From assembly GCF_004124235.1 (NCBI RefSeq), contig NZ_CP032487.1, positions 1,302,001-1,366,000 of the forward strand: a stretch of DNA of 64,000 bases, in the 5' to 3' direction. The position numbers and the translations under genes are program-made. Under the pieces are notes generated by a model. That model did not search any database. It worked only from the letters and a program-made list of their open reading frames with translations, and had not been told where the DNA came from. The DNA is from Yersinia hibernica. Its GTDB lineage: Bacteria; Pseudomonadota; Gammaproteobacteria; Enterobacterales; Enterobacteriaceae. Positions 12,210-22,640 of this stretch are shown here, piece by piece. How positions within the stretch are numbered: position 1 is the stretch's first letter; each line of letters opens with the position of its first letter.

Positions 12210-12758
12210 ATGGACAAAATTGATAATTATCGCCGTAAATGGCTAGCATTAGGCGGGGTAGCGCTAGGTATGTCGCTGCTCCCTGGACAAGCATTTGCTA
12301 CTCTCTCTACACCTCGTCCACGCATTTTGACCCTGAATAACCTGAATACAGGTGAGTCTATAAAAGCTGAATTTTTTGACGGTAGAAACTATAACAAAGA
12401 TGAACTTTCCCGTTTAAATCATTTATTACGCGACTATCGGGCTAATAAAGTCAAAACTATCGACCCTCGCTTATTTGATCAGCTATATCGCCTCCAAGGC
12501 CTCTTAGGTACGACTAAACCGGTGCAGCTAATTTCAGGTTACCGCTCATTAGATACGAATAATGAACTGCGCGAGCGGAGTCGCGGTGTGGCTAAGCACA
12601 GCTTCCATACCCAAGGGCGGGCGATGGATTTTCATATTGAAGGTATTCAATTGAGTAATGTCCGCAAAGCGGCATTAAAAATGCGCGCAGGTGGTGTAGG
12701 ATATTATCCTCGCAGTAATTTTGTGCATATTGATACTGGGCCAACACGAGCTTGGTAA
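12210..12758 (+). CDS. mepK: murein endopeptidase MepK (YcbK)
   Basis: Peptidase M15-like (DUF882) periplasmic enzyme. MepK of E. coli cleaves 3-3 crosslinks, the bonds made by LdtD. Length is 182 residues. The N-terminus has a Tat-type signal (YRRKWLALGG followed by a hydrophobic run ending QAFA, about residue 30). Zn ligands of the M15 pattern are visible: His133 and Asp140 in FHTQGRAMDFH, and His173 in NFVHIDTG. It lies 205 bases after ldtD, so it may have its own promoter. Confidence 0.94.
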   Translation: MDKIDNYRRKWLALGGVALGMSLLPGQAFATLSTPRPRILTLNNLNTGESIKAEFFDGRNYNKDELSRLNHLLRDYRANKVKTIDPRLFDQLYRLQGLLGTTKPVQLISGYRSLDTNNELRERSRGVAKHSFHTQGRAMDFHIEGIQLSNVRKAALKMRAGGVGYYPRSNFVHIDTGPTRAW

Positions 12759-12818
12759 TACATATTTTTATGCCAATGCTTTTTAGTTTGTAAGTTATCG
12801 CATTGGGGTTGGAGTTTT

Positions 12819-13466
12819 ATGAAATATCAAATTATTCCGGTGACGGCTTTTAGCCAAAATTGCACACTTATCTGGTGCGAAGAGACAAGACAGGCTGCTG
12901 TTGTAGACCCCGGTGGTGAAGCTGCCAAGATCATTGCTGAAGTTGCTCGTCAGGATGTTAAGGTTAGTCAGATTTTACTGACACATGGTCATTTAGACCA
13001 TGTGGGAGCTGCGGCTGAATTAGCCGCGCATTTTCAAGTGCCGATTTATGGCCCAGAAAAAGAAGATACGTTTTGGTTGGAGGGGCTACCCGCTCAAAGC
13101 CGAATGTTTGGGTTGAGTGAGTGTGAAGCTTTTACTCCGACTCGTTGGCTTGACGAGGGTGACAAAATCACTGTCGGTGCGATTGAATTATCAGTATTGC
13201 ATTGCCCTGGGCATACACCCGGTCATATTGTCTTTATTGATAAAAAAGATCGGCTAGCGCTAGTCGGAGATGTCATTTTTAATGGTGGTGTTGGGCGCAG
13301 TGATTTCCCGCGCGGTGACCATCAGCAGTTGATTAATTCTATCCGAACCAAATTGTTACCTTTGGGTGACGATATGGCGTTTATTCCAGGCCATGGCCCA
13401 ATGTCTACATTAGGGCACGAGCGGCAGACCAATCCGTTTATACGAGAAGAACCTGCAATTTGGTGA
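12819..13466 (+). CDS. gloC: type II glyoxalase GloC
   Basis: Metallo-beta-lactamase fold hydrolase (YcbL) that hydrolyses S-D-lactoylglutathione to D-lactate and glutathione in methylglyoxal detoxification. Length is 215 residues, as in E. coli. The metal-binding motif THGHLDH is at residues 55-61, with later ligands in [16 protein letters not shown] and PGHGP. Methylglyoxal synthase (mgsA) is at 50.5 kb in this window. An rho-independent terminator follows. Confidence 0.94.
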   Translation: MKYQIIPVTAFSQNCTLIWCEETRQAAVVDPGGEAAKIIAEVARQDVKVSQILLTHGHLDHVGAAAELAAHFQVPIYGPEKEDTFWLEGLPAQSRMFGLSECEAFTPTRWLDEGDKITVGAIELSVLHCPGHTPGHIVFIDKKDRLALVGDVIFNGGVGRSDFPRGDHQQLINSIRTKLLPLGDDMAFIPGHGPMSTLGHERQTNPFIREEPAIW

Positions 13467-13513
13467 TATTTTGAGTTTATTACCATAAATACTGAACTCA
13501 AATGATTGAATCG

Positions 13514-13545
13514 TAAAAAAGGCGCTGATTAGTGCCTTTTTTACG
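13514..13545 (+). terminator. gloC terminator
   Basis: Stem AAAAAAGGCGCT/AGTGCCTTTTTT with a GATT loop and one G-U pair; the T-run is part of the right arm. It lies 48 bases after the gloC stop. Confidence 0.9.
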
Positions 13546-13750
13546 TTATATTGAATACGCATGGTTAAAGCTTTTTGTGAACTAATAATCAGTTATCTTT
13601 CGGTGTTACTAACATAATGATGATAGCTACCAAGTCCAGCATTCCCCAGCGGTATTGATAGTACATAGCATAATAAAAAGAGATAACGGATATTAGCCGG
13701 GCAAATTCTTTTGTTGCCGTTTTGAGTCCGTAGAATTGCGAGCGCTTTCA

Positions 13751-15292
13751 ATGGAACCTACTATGCCATTTCGTCGTTTCAGACTTAATAATTTATTGTC
13801 GCGATTAGGCTTTTCTTGCATGATTTTATTACTGTTTCTGTTGTTAGGAGCCGTAATTATCTACATGCAAACAAAAGCCAATATGCACCAAACTGCTGAG
13901 ATTAAACTGCAACAGGGCAAGGAGCGTTTTGAGCAGATATTTAATAACTTACAACATGCTGCTATTCAGGTAGAAACTGGGCTAGGAAAACCTTGCATGC
14001 AGGTCGTCCAGAATTTACGTGACCAAGTGGTATTGATTCCGGATGTTCGCTCTGTTTCTTTAGCTAAAGGCACCAGTATTTATTGCTCATCGATATATGG
14101 CCCCTTAGCTACCCCCTTCGATTTAGATGTATTTGTTAATGGGCAATTAGAATTAATGTCGGGCAATGATGTTACTCCTGATCGCGCTTTGATGGTTTAC
14201 CGGCAAGAGCGCGGGGATTACAGCATTTTAGTTGCGGTTGATGGCTATTATTTGCGTAGTATTCTCAACCTGCTCAGCAATTCTATTGATGTGCGGCTGA
14301 GTGTCGGTGATAAGTGGCTAGATGCAGCGGGGGCAGTGCATTCTGGTCGGCCGCCTGATAGTGGAGATCTGCTGTCTCTGGCCTCAGACAAATATGCCTA
14401 TTCATTAAGTACCACTCTATCTCATCAGCAATATTTAGATTATGTCCGTCAATATGCCCAAGGCAGCGTAATTTTCTTTATATTAATGAGTGTGGGGTCT
14501 GCTGCCCTTATTTTCTGGCTGACCGGTAGGGCGGCCTCACCCACATTGGTATTAAGACACGCACTAGAAAATAACGAATTCATTCCTTATCTACAGCCGA
14601 TTGTATCTGGTAAAGACCAATGCTGGGTTGGGTGTGAAGTATTAATGCGTTGGCAGCATTTGGGGCAGGGGCTTATTCAGCCGAATAAATTTATCCCTAT
14701 GGCGGAAGACAGTGAACTTATCGTGCCGATGACGCGGGCAATTATGCAACAAGTGAGCGCAAAGTTTGCCCCTTATGTGAATCAATTACCCGCAGGTTTT
14801 CACTTTGGCTTTAATATCAGTGCCAATCATTGCCGTGATTTGAGTTTGGTCGATGATTGCCGCAATTTTATTCAGGCTTTTGGCGGCAATAAGATTAACA
14901 TCACGTTGGAGTTAACTGAGCGCAAATTGATTGTTGCAGATGAAACCACCGACAGATTATTTGCCGAGTTACATGCTTTAGGTGTCTTTATTGCCATTGA
15001 TGATTTTGGTACCGGACATTCAAGTCTGACTTATTTGCAAAAATTTAAAGTCGACTTTATAAAAATTGACCAAAGCTTTGTTGGGATGATTGGCTCGGAT
15101 GCATTGTCGAGTCACATTGTTGGGAATGTTATAGACCTGGCTACCCGGTTGGGATTAAAAACGATTGCCGAAGGGGTCGAGAACGATACTCAAATGCGCT
15201 ATTTGCAAGCCCACAAAGTTGATTATCTGCAAGGTTATATGTATGGGCGACCAATGCCAATGGCGGAATTTGCCAAATATATGTTCCATTAG
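13751..15292 (+). CDS. membrane cyclic-di-GMP phosphodiesterase (CSS-motif plus EAL)
   Basis: Predicted to hydrolyse c-di-GMP. From the ATG at 13751 (MEPTMPFRR; an upstream TTG at 13736 and an ATG at 13763 are alternatives) the protein has 513 residues: one membrane segment at about 19-40, a periplasmic CSS-motif domain with YCSSIYG near residue 112, a second membrane segment at about 238-258, and a cytoplasmic EAL domain. The signature is EVL rather than EAL (Glu296). The other catalytic residues are present: FNISAN, LELTER, DDFGTG (417-422), DFIKID, AEGVEN and the Gln of LQGYMYGRP, so it should be active. The redox-sensitive class of E. coli PdeC/PdeB has this architecture. E. coli has no gene here between gloC and aspC. 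Confidence 0.88.
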   Translation: MEPTMPFRRFRLNNLLSRLGFSCMILLLFLLLGAVIIYMQTKANMHQTAEIKLQQGKERFEQIFNNLQHAAIQVETGLGKPCMQVVQNLRDQVVLIPDVRSVSLAKGTSIYCSSIYGPLATPFDLDVFVNGQLELMSGNDVTPDRALMVYRQERGDYSILVAVDGYYLRSILNLLSNSIDVRLSVGDKWLDAAGAVHSGRPPDSGDLLSLASDKYAYSLSTTLSHQQYLDYVRQYAQGSVIFFILMSVGSAALIFWLTGRAASPTLVLRHALENNEFIPYLQPIVSGKDQCWVGCEVLMRWQHLGQGLIQPNKFIPMAEDSELIVPMTRAIMQQVSAKFAPYVNQLPAGFHFGFNISANHCRDLSLVDDCRNFIQAFGGNKINITLELTERKLIVADETTDRLFAELHALGVFIAIDDFGTGHSSLTYLQKFKVDFIKIDQSFVGMIGSDALSSHIVGNVIDLATRLGLKTIAEGVENDTQMRYLQAHKVDYLQGYMYGRPMPMAEFAKYMFH

Positions 15293-15319
15293 GATTTTCT
15301 TGTCTGCATATAAAAACAG

Positions 15320-15343
15320 AAGGGTGCCTAAGGCACCCTTTTT
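15320..15343. terminator. bidirectional terminator between EAL gene and aspC
   Basis: AAGGGTGCC, TAA loop, GGCACCCTT, then TTT on the plus strand; flanking A/T runs make it usable for both convergent genes. Confidence 0.85.
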
Positions 15344-15364
15344 ACATGCGGTTGAGTTGCTTAA

Positions 15365-16555
15365 TTAGAGCACTGCAACAATAGCTTCACACAGTGGAGC
15401 CATATTGTCTGGTGTCATACCCGCAACGTTAACACGGCCAGAGTTAACCGCATAAACAGCAAACTCATTGCGCAAGCGCAGAACTTGTTCTTTCGTCAAG
15501 CCACTGAATGAGAACATACCATTCTGGTTAATGATAAAGCTGAAATCTTGCTGAGCGCCTTTCTCTTGCAATGTATTAACAAACAACTGGCGCATACGAT
15601 GAATACGCTGGCGCATATCTGTCAGTTCTTGTTCCCAAATAGCACGCAGCGCAGGATTGCTGAGTATGGTCGCAACAACTGAAGCACCATGAGCTGGTGG
15701 GTTGGAATAGTTAGCCCGAATAACTGCTTTCACTTGGCTAAAAGCAATATCAGCCACTTCACTGCTTGCGGCAACCACTGTGCAAGCCCCAACACGCTCA
15801 TTATATAAACCGAAGTTTTTGGAATAAGAACTGCAAACAATCAATTCTTGATGCTTAGCGGCAAAAATACGCAAGCCCTGAGCATCTTCTTCCAAGCCTT
15901 TAGCAAAGCCCTGATAAGCGAAGTCAAACAGCGGCAACCAACCTTTTGCGACCGACAGTTCAGCCAATTGGCTCCACTGCGCTTCTGTTGGGTCGATCCC
16001 GGTTGGGTTATGGCAACAGCCATGGAACAGCACGACATCGCCCGCTTGCGCTTCTGACAGGCTATTTAATAAGCCATCGAAGTCCAGCGCATGGTTTGCA
16101 GCGTCATAATAGGCATATTCAACAACTTCTAATCCAGCAGCAGCGAAGATGTTTTTATGGTTTGGCCAGCTTGGATTGCTGACCCAGACACGTTTGGCGC
16201 TGGTTTGGTGGGCAATAAAGTCAGCGGCGATACGTAATCCACCAGTACCCCCGGGGGTTTGTGCGGTGCGAGCACGTTTATCAGCAATAATCGCACTGCT
16301 AGCCCCGAACAGCAGTTCCTGAGTACAACTGGCGAAAACTGGCAGGCCATCAATACCTAAATAATTTTTGGTGACTTCATTTTCTAGCAAATACTGCTCA
16401 GCTTTCTTTACGCTGGTCAGCACCGGCGTCTTCCCGGTTTCGTCTTTGTAGACACCAATCCCCAGGTTAATTTTATTAGGGCGGTCATCCGCGCGGAAAA
16501 TATCGGTCAGGCCCAGAATTGGGTCCGCTGGTGCAGCAGTGATTTTTTCAAACAT
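15365..16555 (-). CDS. aspC: aspartate aminotransferase
   Basis: PLP-dependent enzyme converting aspartate and 2-oxoglutarate to oxaloacetate and glutamate; it also accepts aromatic substrates. The start at 16555 ([16 protein letters not shown]) gives 396 residues, identical to E. coli AspC; the upstream in-frame ATG at 16570 has no homology support. The PLP lysine lies in [22 protein letters not shown] and CCHNPTG are also family motifs. Gene order aspC-ompF-asnS-pncB matches E. coli. Confidence 0.97.
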   Translation of the reverse strand: MFEKITAAPADPILGLTDIFRADDRPNKINLGIGVYKDETGKTPVLTSVKKAEQYLLENEVTKNYLGIDGLPVFASCTQELLFGASSAIIADKRARTAQTPGGTGGLRIAADFIAHQTSAKRVWVSNPSWPNHKNIFAAAGLEVVEYAYYDAANHALDFDGLLNSLSEAQAGDVVLFHGCCHNPTGIDPTEAQWSQLAELSVAKGWLPLFDFAYQGFAKGLEEDAQGLRIFAAKHQELIVCSSYSKNFGLYNERVGACTVVAASSEVADIAFSQVKAVIRANYSNPPAHGASVVATILSNPALRAIWEQELTDMRQRIHRMRQLFVNTLQEKGAQQDFSFIINQNGMFSFSGLTKEQVLRLRNEFAVYAVNSGRVNVAGMTPDNMAPLCEAIVAVL

Positions 16556-16738
16556 GTCAGAGGCTTCCATGGCTTAGCGTTAAGCAAACAGAACCATCAG
16601 GGTAGCGCCAGTTGCAGACTTTGCCAACCGTTTGCGAGAAAAAGAAATGAATGTTGTGAGGCGAGGGGATTCAGGGTGAAAAATCGGCAGAATAGGCCAA
16701 TCAGTAGCGTAATATCCCTAAATTGACTAAGGTGAAAA

Positions 16739-16770
16739 CAAAAAGACAGAGCCGAGGCCCTGTCTTTTTT
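16739..16770 (-). terminator. ompF terminator
   Basis: On the minus strand AAAAGACAG, a 10-nt loop and CTGTCTTTTT, 40 bases beyond the ompF stop. Confidence 0.8.
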
Positions 16771-16809
16771 AACTTACATCAGCAGATGAACTGCGTGATT
16801 AAGTTTAAC

Positions 16810-17898
16810 TTAGAACTGGTAAACCAAGCCAACACCAACAACGTTGTCTGTGTTCAGACCGTTTTTAACAGTGAAGGTGTCTTCGTCCAGCAAGTTGATT
16901 TTGTAATCAACATAGGTAGACATGTTTTTGTTGAAGTAGTAGTAAGAACCAACAGAAACATATTTCAACAGGTCATGGTTGTCGCCAGTTGCGTCATTCA
17001 GATCCTTGCCTTTAGACTGAACATAGCCTAAAGATGGACGCAGACCGAAGTCGAATTGGTACTGTGCAGTAATTTCCAGGTCACGAGTTTTGTTCGCGAT
17101 AGTGTTAGTTGCAGTACCGTATGGAGTCATGTTCTGAGTTTCAGCATACATAACAGCCAAGTATACGTTGTTAGCGTCGTATTTAGCACCAACGTTCCAT
17201 GCTTGCGCTTGGTTACCTGGAGCGGTAGAAGAATCTTTCTGCAGAGTCGTACGGTTTGCAGTAGAGTAACCAGCACCGAAGTTCACGCCGTAGCCGATGT
17301 CGTAAGTTGAAGACATGCCGAAGCCGTCGCCATTAGACTCTTTAACATTGCCATTACGTTCGTTTTTGCCTTGGTATTGCAGGGCAAAGTTCAGACCGTC
17401 AACCAGACCGAAGAAGTTGGTGTTACGGTAAGTTGCCAGGCCAGTAGAACGGCCAGTCATGTAGTTGTCAGAGTTGGAGATTGAATCACCACCGAACACT
17501 GGCAGCATGTCAGTCCATGCGTTGACGTCATAGATTACGCCGTAGTTACGGCCGTAGTCGAATGAACCGAATTCAGCAAATTTCAGACCAGCAAAGCCCA
17601 GGCGGGTTGCGTTGCCATCTTGAGCGTCACCGCCTTCGGTGTTGTTGGCTTGAACGTTGTATTCCCACTGGCCGTAACCGGTCAGTTGGTCAGTAATTTG
17701 GGTTTCGCCTTTGAAGCCAAAACGAACATAAGATTTGTCGCCGTCTTGTTTAGCGTTATCAGAGAACTGGTGACGCGCGTCAACTTTACCGTACAGGTCA
17801 AGTTTGTTGCCGTCTTTGTTGTAGATTTCTGCTGCATTAGCTGCGCCAGCTGCTAACAGTGCTGGGATTACTACTGCAAGAATATTGCGCTTCATCAT
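16810..17898 (-). CDS. ompF: general trimeric porin OmpF
   Basis: Outer-membrane 16-strand porin for small hydrophilic solutes. The start MMKRNILAV (GAGGG 8 bases upstream) gives 362 residues with a 22-residue signal peptide ending ANA. The mature protein begins AEIYNKDGN and ends with a terminal Phe (VYQF), the assembly signal. Its position between aspC and asnS identifies it as ompF rather than ompC. The constriction loop L3 reads DMLPVFGGD: the Glu of the usual PEFGGD is Val (mature residue about 112), while the preceding Asp is kept. The leader upstream is about 175 bases and holds an OmpR-like site. Confidence 0.93.
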   Translation of the reverse strand: MMKRNILAVVIPALLAAGAANAAEIYNKDGNKLDLYGKVDARHQFSDNAKQDGDKSYVRFGFKGETQITDQLTGYGQWEYNVQANNTEGGDAQDGNATRLGFAGLKFAEFGSFDYGRNYGVIYDVNAWTDMLPVFGGDSISNSDNYMTGRSTGLATYRNTNFFGLVDGLNFALQYQGKNERNGNVKESNGDGFGMSSTYDIGYGVNFGAGYSTANRTTLQKDSSTAPGNQAQAWNVGAKYDANNVYLAVMYAETQNMTPYGTATNTIANKTRDLEITAQYQFDFGLRPSLGYVQSKGKDLNDATGDNHDLLKYVSVGSYYYFNKNMSTYVDYKINLLDEDTFTVKNGLNTDNVVGVGLVYQF

Positions 17899-18072
17899 TA
17901 TTATTACCCTCATTGGTGTTATTCGGACACCTGCCACTGCCGCCAATAATTTTTTTGGAACTATTGTTGAGAGTTTGGTGTCGTCTGTGTCTGAACGCAG
18001 TGTTCCATTCACAGGCCCTATAATCCACACCGAAAATGCTACCAATTACCAGAATATGTTTCATTAGGGCAC

Positions 18073-18092
18073 AATGTGTTACTAAATGTAAA
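18073..18092 (-). promoter_or_regulatory. OmpR-like box upstream of ompF
   Basis: Minus-strand sequence TTTACATTTAGTAACACATT closely resembles, from memory, the F1 OmpR site of the E. coli ompF promoter. It lies 175-194 bases before the ompF start, compatible with a long leader and an upstream activator site. The intervening 17899-18072 segment is the probable promoter and 5' leader. Confidence 0.65.
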
Positions 18093-18124
18093 TATCAGGG
18101 AACTTTGTGATTCAGATCGAACTT

Positions 18125-18160
18125 TAAAAAATGACAAAAGCCAGCAGAGCTGGCTTTTAT
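18125..18160 (-). terminator. asnS terminator
   Basis: AAAAGCCAGC, TCT loop, GCTGGCTTTT on the minus strand, followed by GTCATTTTTT. It lies 37 bases after the asnS stop. Confidence 0.88.
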
Positions 18161-18196
18161 TTATACAAAAATACAAATTTTTTCTAAATGACGAAC

Positions 18197-19597
18197 TTAG
18201 AAACTGGCATTTCTTGGTGTCCGAGGGAATGGAATTACGTCCCGTACGTTTTGAACCCCTGTTACATATGAGATCAAACGCTCAAATCCAAGGCCAAAAC
18301 CTGAGTGTGGCACTGTGCCATAGCGACGCAGGTCACGATACCACCAATAATCTTCTTTATTGAGGCCCATTTCTGCCAGACGAGCATCCAGGACATCTAA
18401 ACGCTCTTCACGTTGTGAACCACCGATAATCTCACCAATGCCAGGGGCGAGAACATCCATCGCCGCCACGGTTTTGCCATCTTCGTTCATCCGCATATAG
18501 AAAGCTTTGATATCTTTTGGATAGTTTTTAACCACAACCGGAGCTTTAAAGTGTTTCTCAGCTAAGTAACGTTCATGCTCAGAAGATAAATCAATGCCCC
18601 AAGAGACATCATTTTCAAATTTCTGTCCAGAAGCTACCAAAATGTCAATGGCGTCAGTGTAGTCAACCTGAGCAAAATCTGAAGTCACAAAGCGCTGCAA
18701 GCGATCAACGGCATCTTTATCTACGCGTTCGGCAAAGAACTTCATATCATCAGCACGTTCGTTCAATACTGCCTGGAAAACGTATTTCAACATGCTCTCA
18801 GCCAAACCAGCGACATCATCTAATGACGCAAAGGCTACTTCGGGCTCGACCATCCAGAACTCAGCCAAATGACGGCTGGTGTTGGAGTTTTCAGCTCGGA
18901 AAGTGGGGCCGAAAGTGTAAACTTTGGATAAGGCGCTGGCGTAGGTTTCACCATTAAGCTGACCGGACACTGTAAGGAAAGCTTCTTTACCGAAGAAATC
19001 TTCGCTGAAATCAATCGCACCGGTGTCAGTACGCGGTAAATTTTCCAGATCCAAGGTTGATACGCGGAACATTTCCCCCGCACCTTCAGTATCAGATGCG
19101 GTGATCAGTGGAGTAGAAACCCAGAAATAGCCATTTTCGTCGAAGAAACGGTGAATCGCCTGCGCCAAAGTATGACGCACGCGCGCGACGGCTCCGATCA
19201 GGTTGGTTCGTGGGCGTAAGTGAGCCACTTCGCGCAAGTATTCTATGCTGTGGCGTTTAGCTGCCATTGGGTAGGTATCAGGGTCATCAACCCAACCGAC
19301 CACTTTGATAGTGGTTGCCTGAATTTCAAAACTCTGACCTTCGCCTGGAGACGCAACCACCGTGCCAGTCACTTCTACTGAACAGCCGGTAGTTAAATGC
19401 AGCACTTCATCCTGATAATTAGGCAAAGTATTATTCACGACGGCCTGTAACGGGTCAAAGCAGGAACCGTCATAAACGGCAACGAAGGAGATACCCGCTT
19501 TAGAATCTCTCCGGGTACGCACCCAACCGCGCACGGTGACTTCACTGTCAACCGCAGCACGGCCTTGCAGTACGTCGACTACAGGCACTACGCTCAT
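18197..19597 (-). CDS. asnS: asparaginyl-tRNA synthetase
   Basis: Class IIb aminoacyl-tRNA synthetase charging tRNA-Asn. Length is 466 residues, identical to E. coli AsnS. An N-terminal OB-fold anticodon-binding domain ([11 protein letters not shown]) precedes the catalytic core; motif 2 lies around [18 protein letters not shown] and motif 3 around [11 protein letters not shown] near the C-terminus. Start at [12 protein letters not shown]. Confidence 0.97.
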   Translation of the reverse strand: MSVVPVVDVLQGRAAVDSEVTVRGWVRTRRDSKAGISFVAVYDGSCFDPLQAVVNNTLPNYQDEVLHLTTGCSVEVTGTVVASPGEGQSFEIQATTIKVVGWVDDPDTYPMAAKRHSIEYLREVAHLRPRTNLIGAVARVRHTLAQAIHRFFDENGYFWVSTPLITASDTEGAGEMFRVSTLDLENLPRTDTGAIDFSEDFFGKEAFLTVSGQLNGETYASALSKVYTFGPTFRAENSNTSRHLAEFWMVEPEVAFASLDDVAGLAESMLKYVFQAVLNERADDMKFFAERVDKDAVDRLQRFVTSDFAQVDYTDAIDILVASGQKFENDVSWGIDLSSEHERYLAEKHFKAPVVVKNYPKDIKAFYMRMNEDGKTVAAMDVLAPGIGEIIGGSQREERLDVLDARLAEMGLNKEDYWWYRDLRRYGTVPHSGFGLGFERLISYVTGVQNVRDVIPFPRTPRNASF

Positions 19598-19723
19598 AAA
19601 TTTCTCTCTTTAATAGTTTTGATAAATAGTTAACAACCCAACAAAATGGGGATATTGCTATGTTACTTGCGGCGGTGCAGGACACAAGTAGAAATCACCA
19701 GTTCAGCGTAACATTTCTATAAA

Positions 19724-19793
19724 TATACCCGCCATACTGGCCACATTCATTACTTGCTGGTTGCTTTCGTGTCATTCGAATTATTTGGGGTAT
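19724..19793. repeat. internally deleted ERIC-like element
   Basis: The 310-base gap between asnS and pncB holds a segment that opens TATACCCGCCATACT and closes TCGAATTATTTGGGGTAT. These resemble the two ends of Yersinia ERIC/IRU elements, with only about 45 bases between instead of about 100. I read it as a deleted copy. Nothing else in the gap is recognised except the pncB terminator. Confidence 0.5.
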
Positions 19794-19870
19794 CGATTCG
19801 ATAGCGACAGAGAAATGATTGAATAGTGAAATGTGGCGGGGTAAAGCGGGTGGAAAAGCGCGAATATGAA

Positions 19871-19900
19871 AGGCACCGGGCAGCATCTGCCGCCCGGCAA
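19871..19900 (-). terminator. pncB terminator
   Basis: Hairpin CCGGGC...GCCCGG just 10 bases beyond the pncB stop on the minus strand, followed by a modest T-rich stretch (GCCTTTC). Confidence 0.6.
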
Positions 19901-19907
19901 TTAAGTA

Positions 19908-21113
19908 TTAGCTGGCTTTCTTGACCAGAGGCAGCGCAAATGCTTCGCGTAATTCATCAACAAAAGCAGGGTCATGACAAATGGTTTTACCTGGGCTGTC
20001 AGACAGTTTCGCGACTGGTTTATCGTTACATTCGACCAACTTAATAACGATATTCAGTGGGTTGATACCAGGAATATCACAGGTTAAGCGCGTGCCAATA
20101 CCAAATACCAACTTGATCCTTTGGTAGAAATGGCGGTATAGCGACACTGCTTTTTCCAAATCTAAATTATCGGAGAACACCAATGTTTTAGTCATTGGGT
20201 CGATGCCCATTTTTTCATAATGGGCAATAGCTTTTTCACCCCATTCGATAGGGTCACCCGAGTCATGGCGTAATCCCTGATAGCGATGAGCGAATGTTTC
20301 ATCAAAATCGCGCAGGAAAGCATCCATAGCTATACAGTCTGTTAATGCCACACCTAATTGGTTTGGATACTCGTCTAGCCAGACTTGTAACGCGACACGC
20401 TGGCTGTTGGCCAGCACTGGGCTAATCTGTTGGTGGGCCTGGAACCATTCATGCGCTTGTGTTCCGACCGGTGCCAAATACAAATTCCGGGCTAAATCAT
20501 AATTACTGGTGCCAACAAGATAGGGGAACTCGTCTTTTAAGTGGCTAACAATGGCGTGCTGTATTTCACGGGAGAAGCGACGGCGTGTGCCAAAGTCCAT
20601 CAACTGGAAGTGAGTGATGTCAATATCCGCACTGAGCGCTTTAAATTGCTGAAGTTTGCTGCGCAACTGTGCAAGGGCCTGATTTGTCGTGACATGCGCA
20701 GAGCGTCGACGATGGACGATTTCACTAATGACCGCCAATAACGGGACTTCCCACAGAATAGTTTCGCACCATAATCCGGTAATCCGAATCTCTAATTTGC
20801 CACCATTATCAGATACGCTGACTTGCTCGGGGTTAAAACGAAAAGCCCGCAACCAAGTTAAATAGTCATTTTTAAAGAAAGGCAAACCGGAGAGATAGTG
20901 ATACTCATCATCAGTTAGTGCCAATTGGCTCATTAATGTTATCTGGTGGCGGATTTCATCGGCATATTCGCCCAGCAGCTCATCACCACGGCAGCGGAAC
21001 TCCGCGGCCACGGTAATATGGCGATAACGATGGAACACTGCTTGTTGCATATGGAGCTTATAAGCATCCGTATCAAGCAATGAAGTCAAAATCGGTGAGG
21101 AGTCTTGGGTCAT
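19908..21113 (-). CDS. pncB: nicotinate phosphoribosyltransferase
   Basis: Converts nicotinate and PRPP (with ATP) to nicotinate mononucleotide in NAD salvage. The start at 21113 ([20 protein letters not shown]) gives 401 residues, against 400 in E. coli; longer in-frame starts upstream (21128, 21158) lack homology. Conserved segments include [33 protein letters not shown] and [10 protein letters not shown]. No NadR-type box was found upstream by eye. Confidence 0.96.
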   Translation of the reverse strand: MTQDSSPILTSLLDTDAYKLHMQQAVFHRYRHITVAAEFRCRGDELLGEYADEIRHQITLMSQLALTDDEYHYLSGLPFFKNDYLTWLRAFRFNPEQVSVSDNGGKLEIRITGLWCETILWEVPLLAVISEIVHRRRSAHVTTNQALAQLRSKLQQFKALSADIDITHFQLMDFGTRRRFSREIQHAIVSHLKDEFPYLVGTSNYDLARNLYLAPVGTQAHEWFQAHQQISPVLANSQRVALQVWLDEYPNQLGVALTDCIAMDAFLRDFDETFAHRYQGLRHDSGDPIEWGEKAIAHYEKMGIDPMTKTLVFSDNLDLEKAVSLYRHFYQRIKLVFGIGTRLTCDIPGINPLNIVIKLVECNDKPVAKLSDSPGKTICHDPAFVDELREAFALPLVKKAS

Positions 21114-21489
21114 GGCGCTATATAGCATCCTCGTAGGAGCGTTTTCCACAGTCGGCATAATCTAAAAGTTGCAGAAGTATACCGGTATTATCCTGTTATT
21201 GAAGCCTCATCACACCATAAATGCTAATCAGAGGTCTAGGATTAAACGTGCCATTATCTGCTAAGTGGCTTTTTTCTTAAATGGGCGATGCTGTTAAGGC
21301 CAAAATTTGGGGGCATGAGAGAATATTAGATAAATATTGCCTTAAAAAATATAGGGTTGCTAAGCTGGGTATAATATCAACAAAGAGTAAGTTTCTATGT
21401 CCGTCTTAATCAGGAAATGGGGGAAATAGAAACTTTCATGCTAGCGACTAAAATATATTGTAAAGAATATCTGTAGTGTTATCACTCCG
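21114..21489. other. pncB-pel intergenic region
   Basis: 376 bases, AT-rich, containing the pncB promoter (minus) and the 3' flank of the pectate lyase gene. I see no gene, convincing hairpin or repeat in it. Confidence 0.5.
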
Positions 21490-22596
21490 TCATGGTAACT
21501 GACTATATTGTATGCCGGAGCCGGCTTGATTGCGGATGTAATCTGCAAATGCTTCAGTCACATCCACTGCATCATAGATATAAGGAGGAACCCAACCTAT
21601 ATTCGCATCAAATCCACAACTATTCAGTTCAGCGGTGTTGTTATTGAAGGTCGAGCCACTGTCATCAATTTTATCGCCACCGAACGCTTTCATCACTTGG
21701 CATTGAGCGGCTAAGCCGCCAATCAAAAATATATTTTTTTCAGATAAAATACTGGACTGATAACCTAAGCCATAACTGTATTGATAAGGATATATTGGGT
21801 CTGATTTATCATTATCAAAGAAGTTATTATAGAGGTGTATGCTCCCGAACCGAACACGAGGAGTGCGTTGTATTATCCGCGTAAAGTAATTATTGAAGAA
21901 TGTCACATGCATAGTGCCAGTATCTTGTTCAGCATTGCTATCGCTGTGGCCAATCAGGATGGTTTTATCATGTAATTCAAAGCGACACGATGAAACCGTA
22001 ACATAATCAGAACCGCGCTTAATATCCAGCGCACCATCATGTTGAACATATTTCCAGCCATCTTTCTCAATATACTGGTCAATAGTAAAACGACCATCGC
22101 TGAATGTGACATGGTCAATCCAAACATGATGTGAAGTAATAATGTTGAGGCCATCCCATTCAGCATTCCAGCCATCACCCTCTTCAAACTGGGGATCAAC
22201 ATCTACTGGGTTTTCAATAAAAATATTATGAATAATAACATTATGAGTATTTTGGATAATTATTGAGCCCTCGATAAATTTCGCATTCTCAGTAACACCA
22301 ATTAAGCTGGTATTCGCATTGAGATACACGATGCCACGTGCTTTTTGATCCTCCCGGTCTTGATACGCAATACCTTCACTGACATCAATAAGACCATATA
22401 CCTGAATTATCTTAGGGCGCTCCCCTGACTCCTGCAGTGCTCGCCTGAGTTCCGACACCGTGAATACCAGATAGATATCATCGCTGGTTGCATCTGACCC
22501 TCCCGTTGTTCCCCCAGCTTCAGCCGCCCATCCCCCAAGAGGGGAAATATTTCTTGCTGATTGATGAACGATAGGTGCATTTATCCTGTTGGTCAT
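21490..22596 (-). CDS. pectate lyase, polysaccharide lyase family 1, no signal peptide
   Basis: PL1 parallel beta-helix lyase cleaving polygalacturonate by beta-elimination with Ca2+. Length is 368 residues from ATG with AGGAG just upstream. Family motifs: EWDGLNI (147-153), vWiDH as VWIDH (158-162), the Ca-binding region around GALDIKRGSDYVTVS (188-202), and the catalytic RTPRVR (244-249). The N-terminus MTNRINAPIVHQSARN is polar, with no Sec or Tat signal, so the enzyme is either cytoplasmic, acting on imported oligogalacturonides, or exported by another route. It sits between pncB and pepN, which are neighbours in E. coli; AT-richness suggests acquisition. A KdgR-like box lies 45 bases upstream. 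Confidence 0.88.
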   Translation of the reverse strand: MTNRINAPIVHQSARNISPLGGWAAEAGGTTGGSDATSDDIYLVFTVSELRRALQESGERPKIIQVYGLIDVSEGIAYQDREDQKARGIVYLNANTSLIGVTENAKFIEGSIIIQNTHNVIIHNIFIENPVDVDPQFEEGDGWNAEWDGLNIITSHHVWIDHVTFSDGRFTIDQYIEKDGWKYVQHDGALDIKRGSDYVTVSSCRFELHDKTILIGHSDSNAEQDTGTMHVTFFNNYFTRIIQRTPRVRFGSIHLYNNFFDNDKSDPIYPYQYSYGLGYQSSILSEKNIFLIGGLAAQCQVMKAFGGDKIDDSGSTFNNNTAELNSCGFDANIGWVPPYIYDAVDVTEAFADYIRNQAGSGIQYSQLP

Positions 22597-22640
22597 AATA
22601 ACTCCTGTTATATTCGCATTTCTTAATAGTGTAAGATTTT

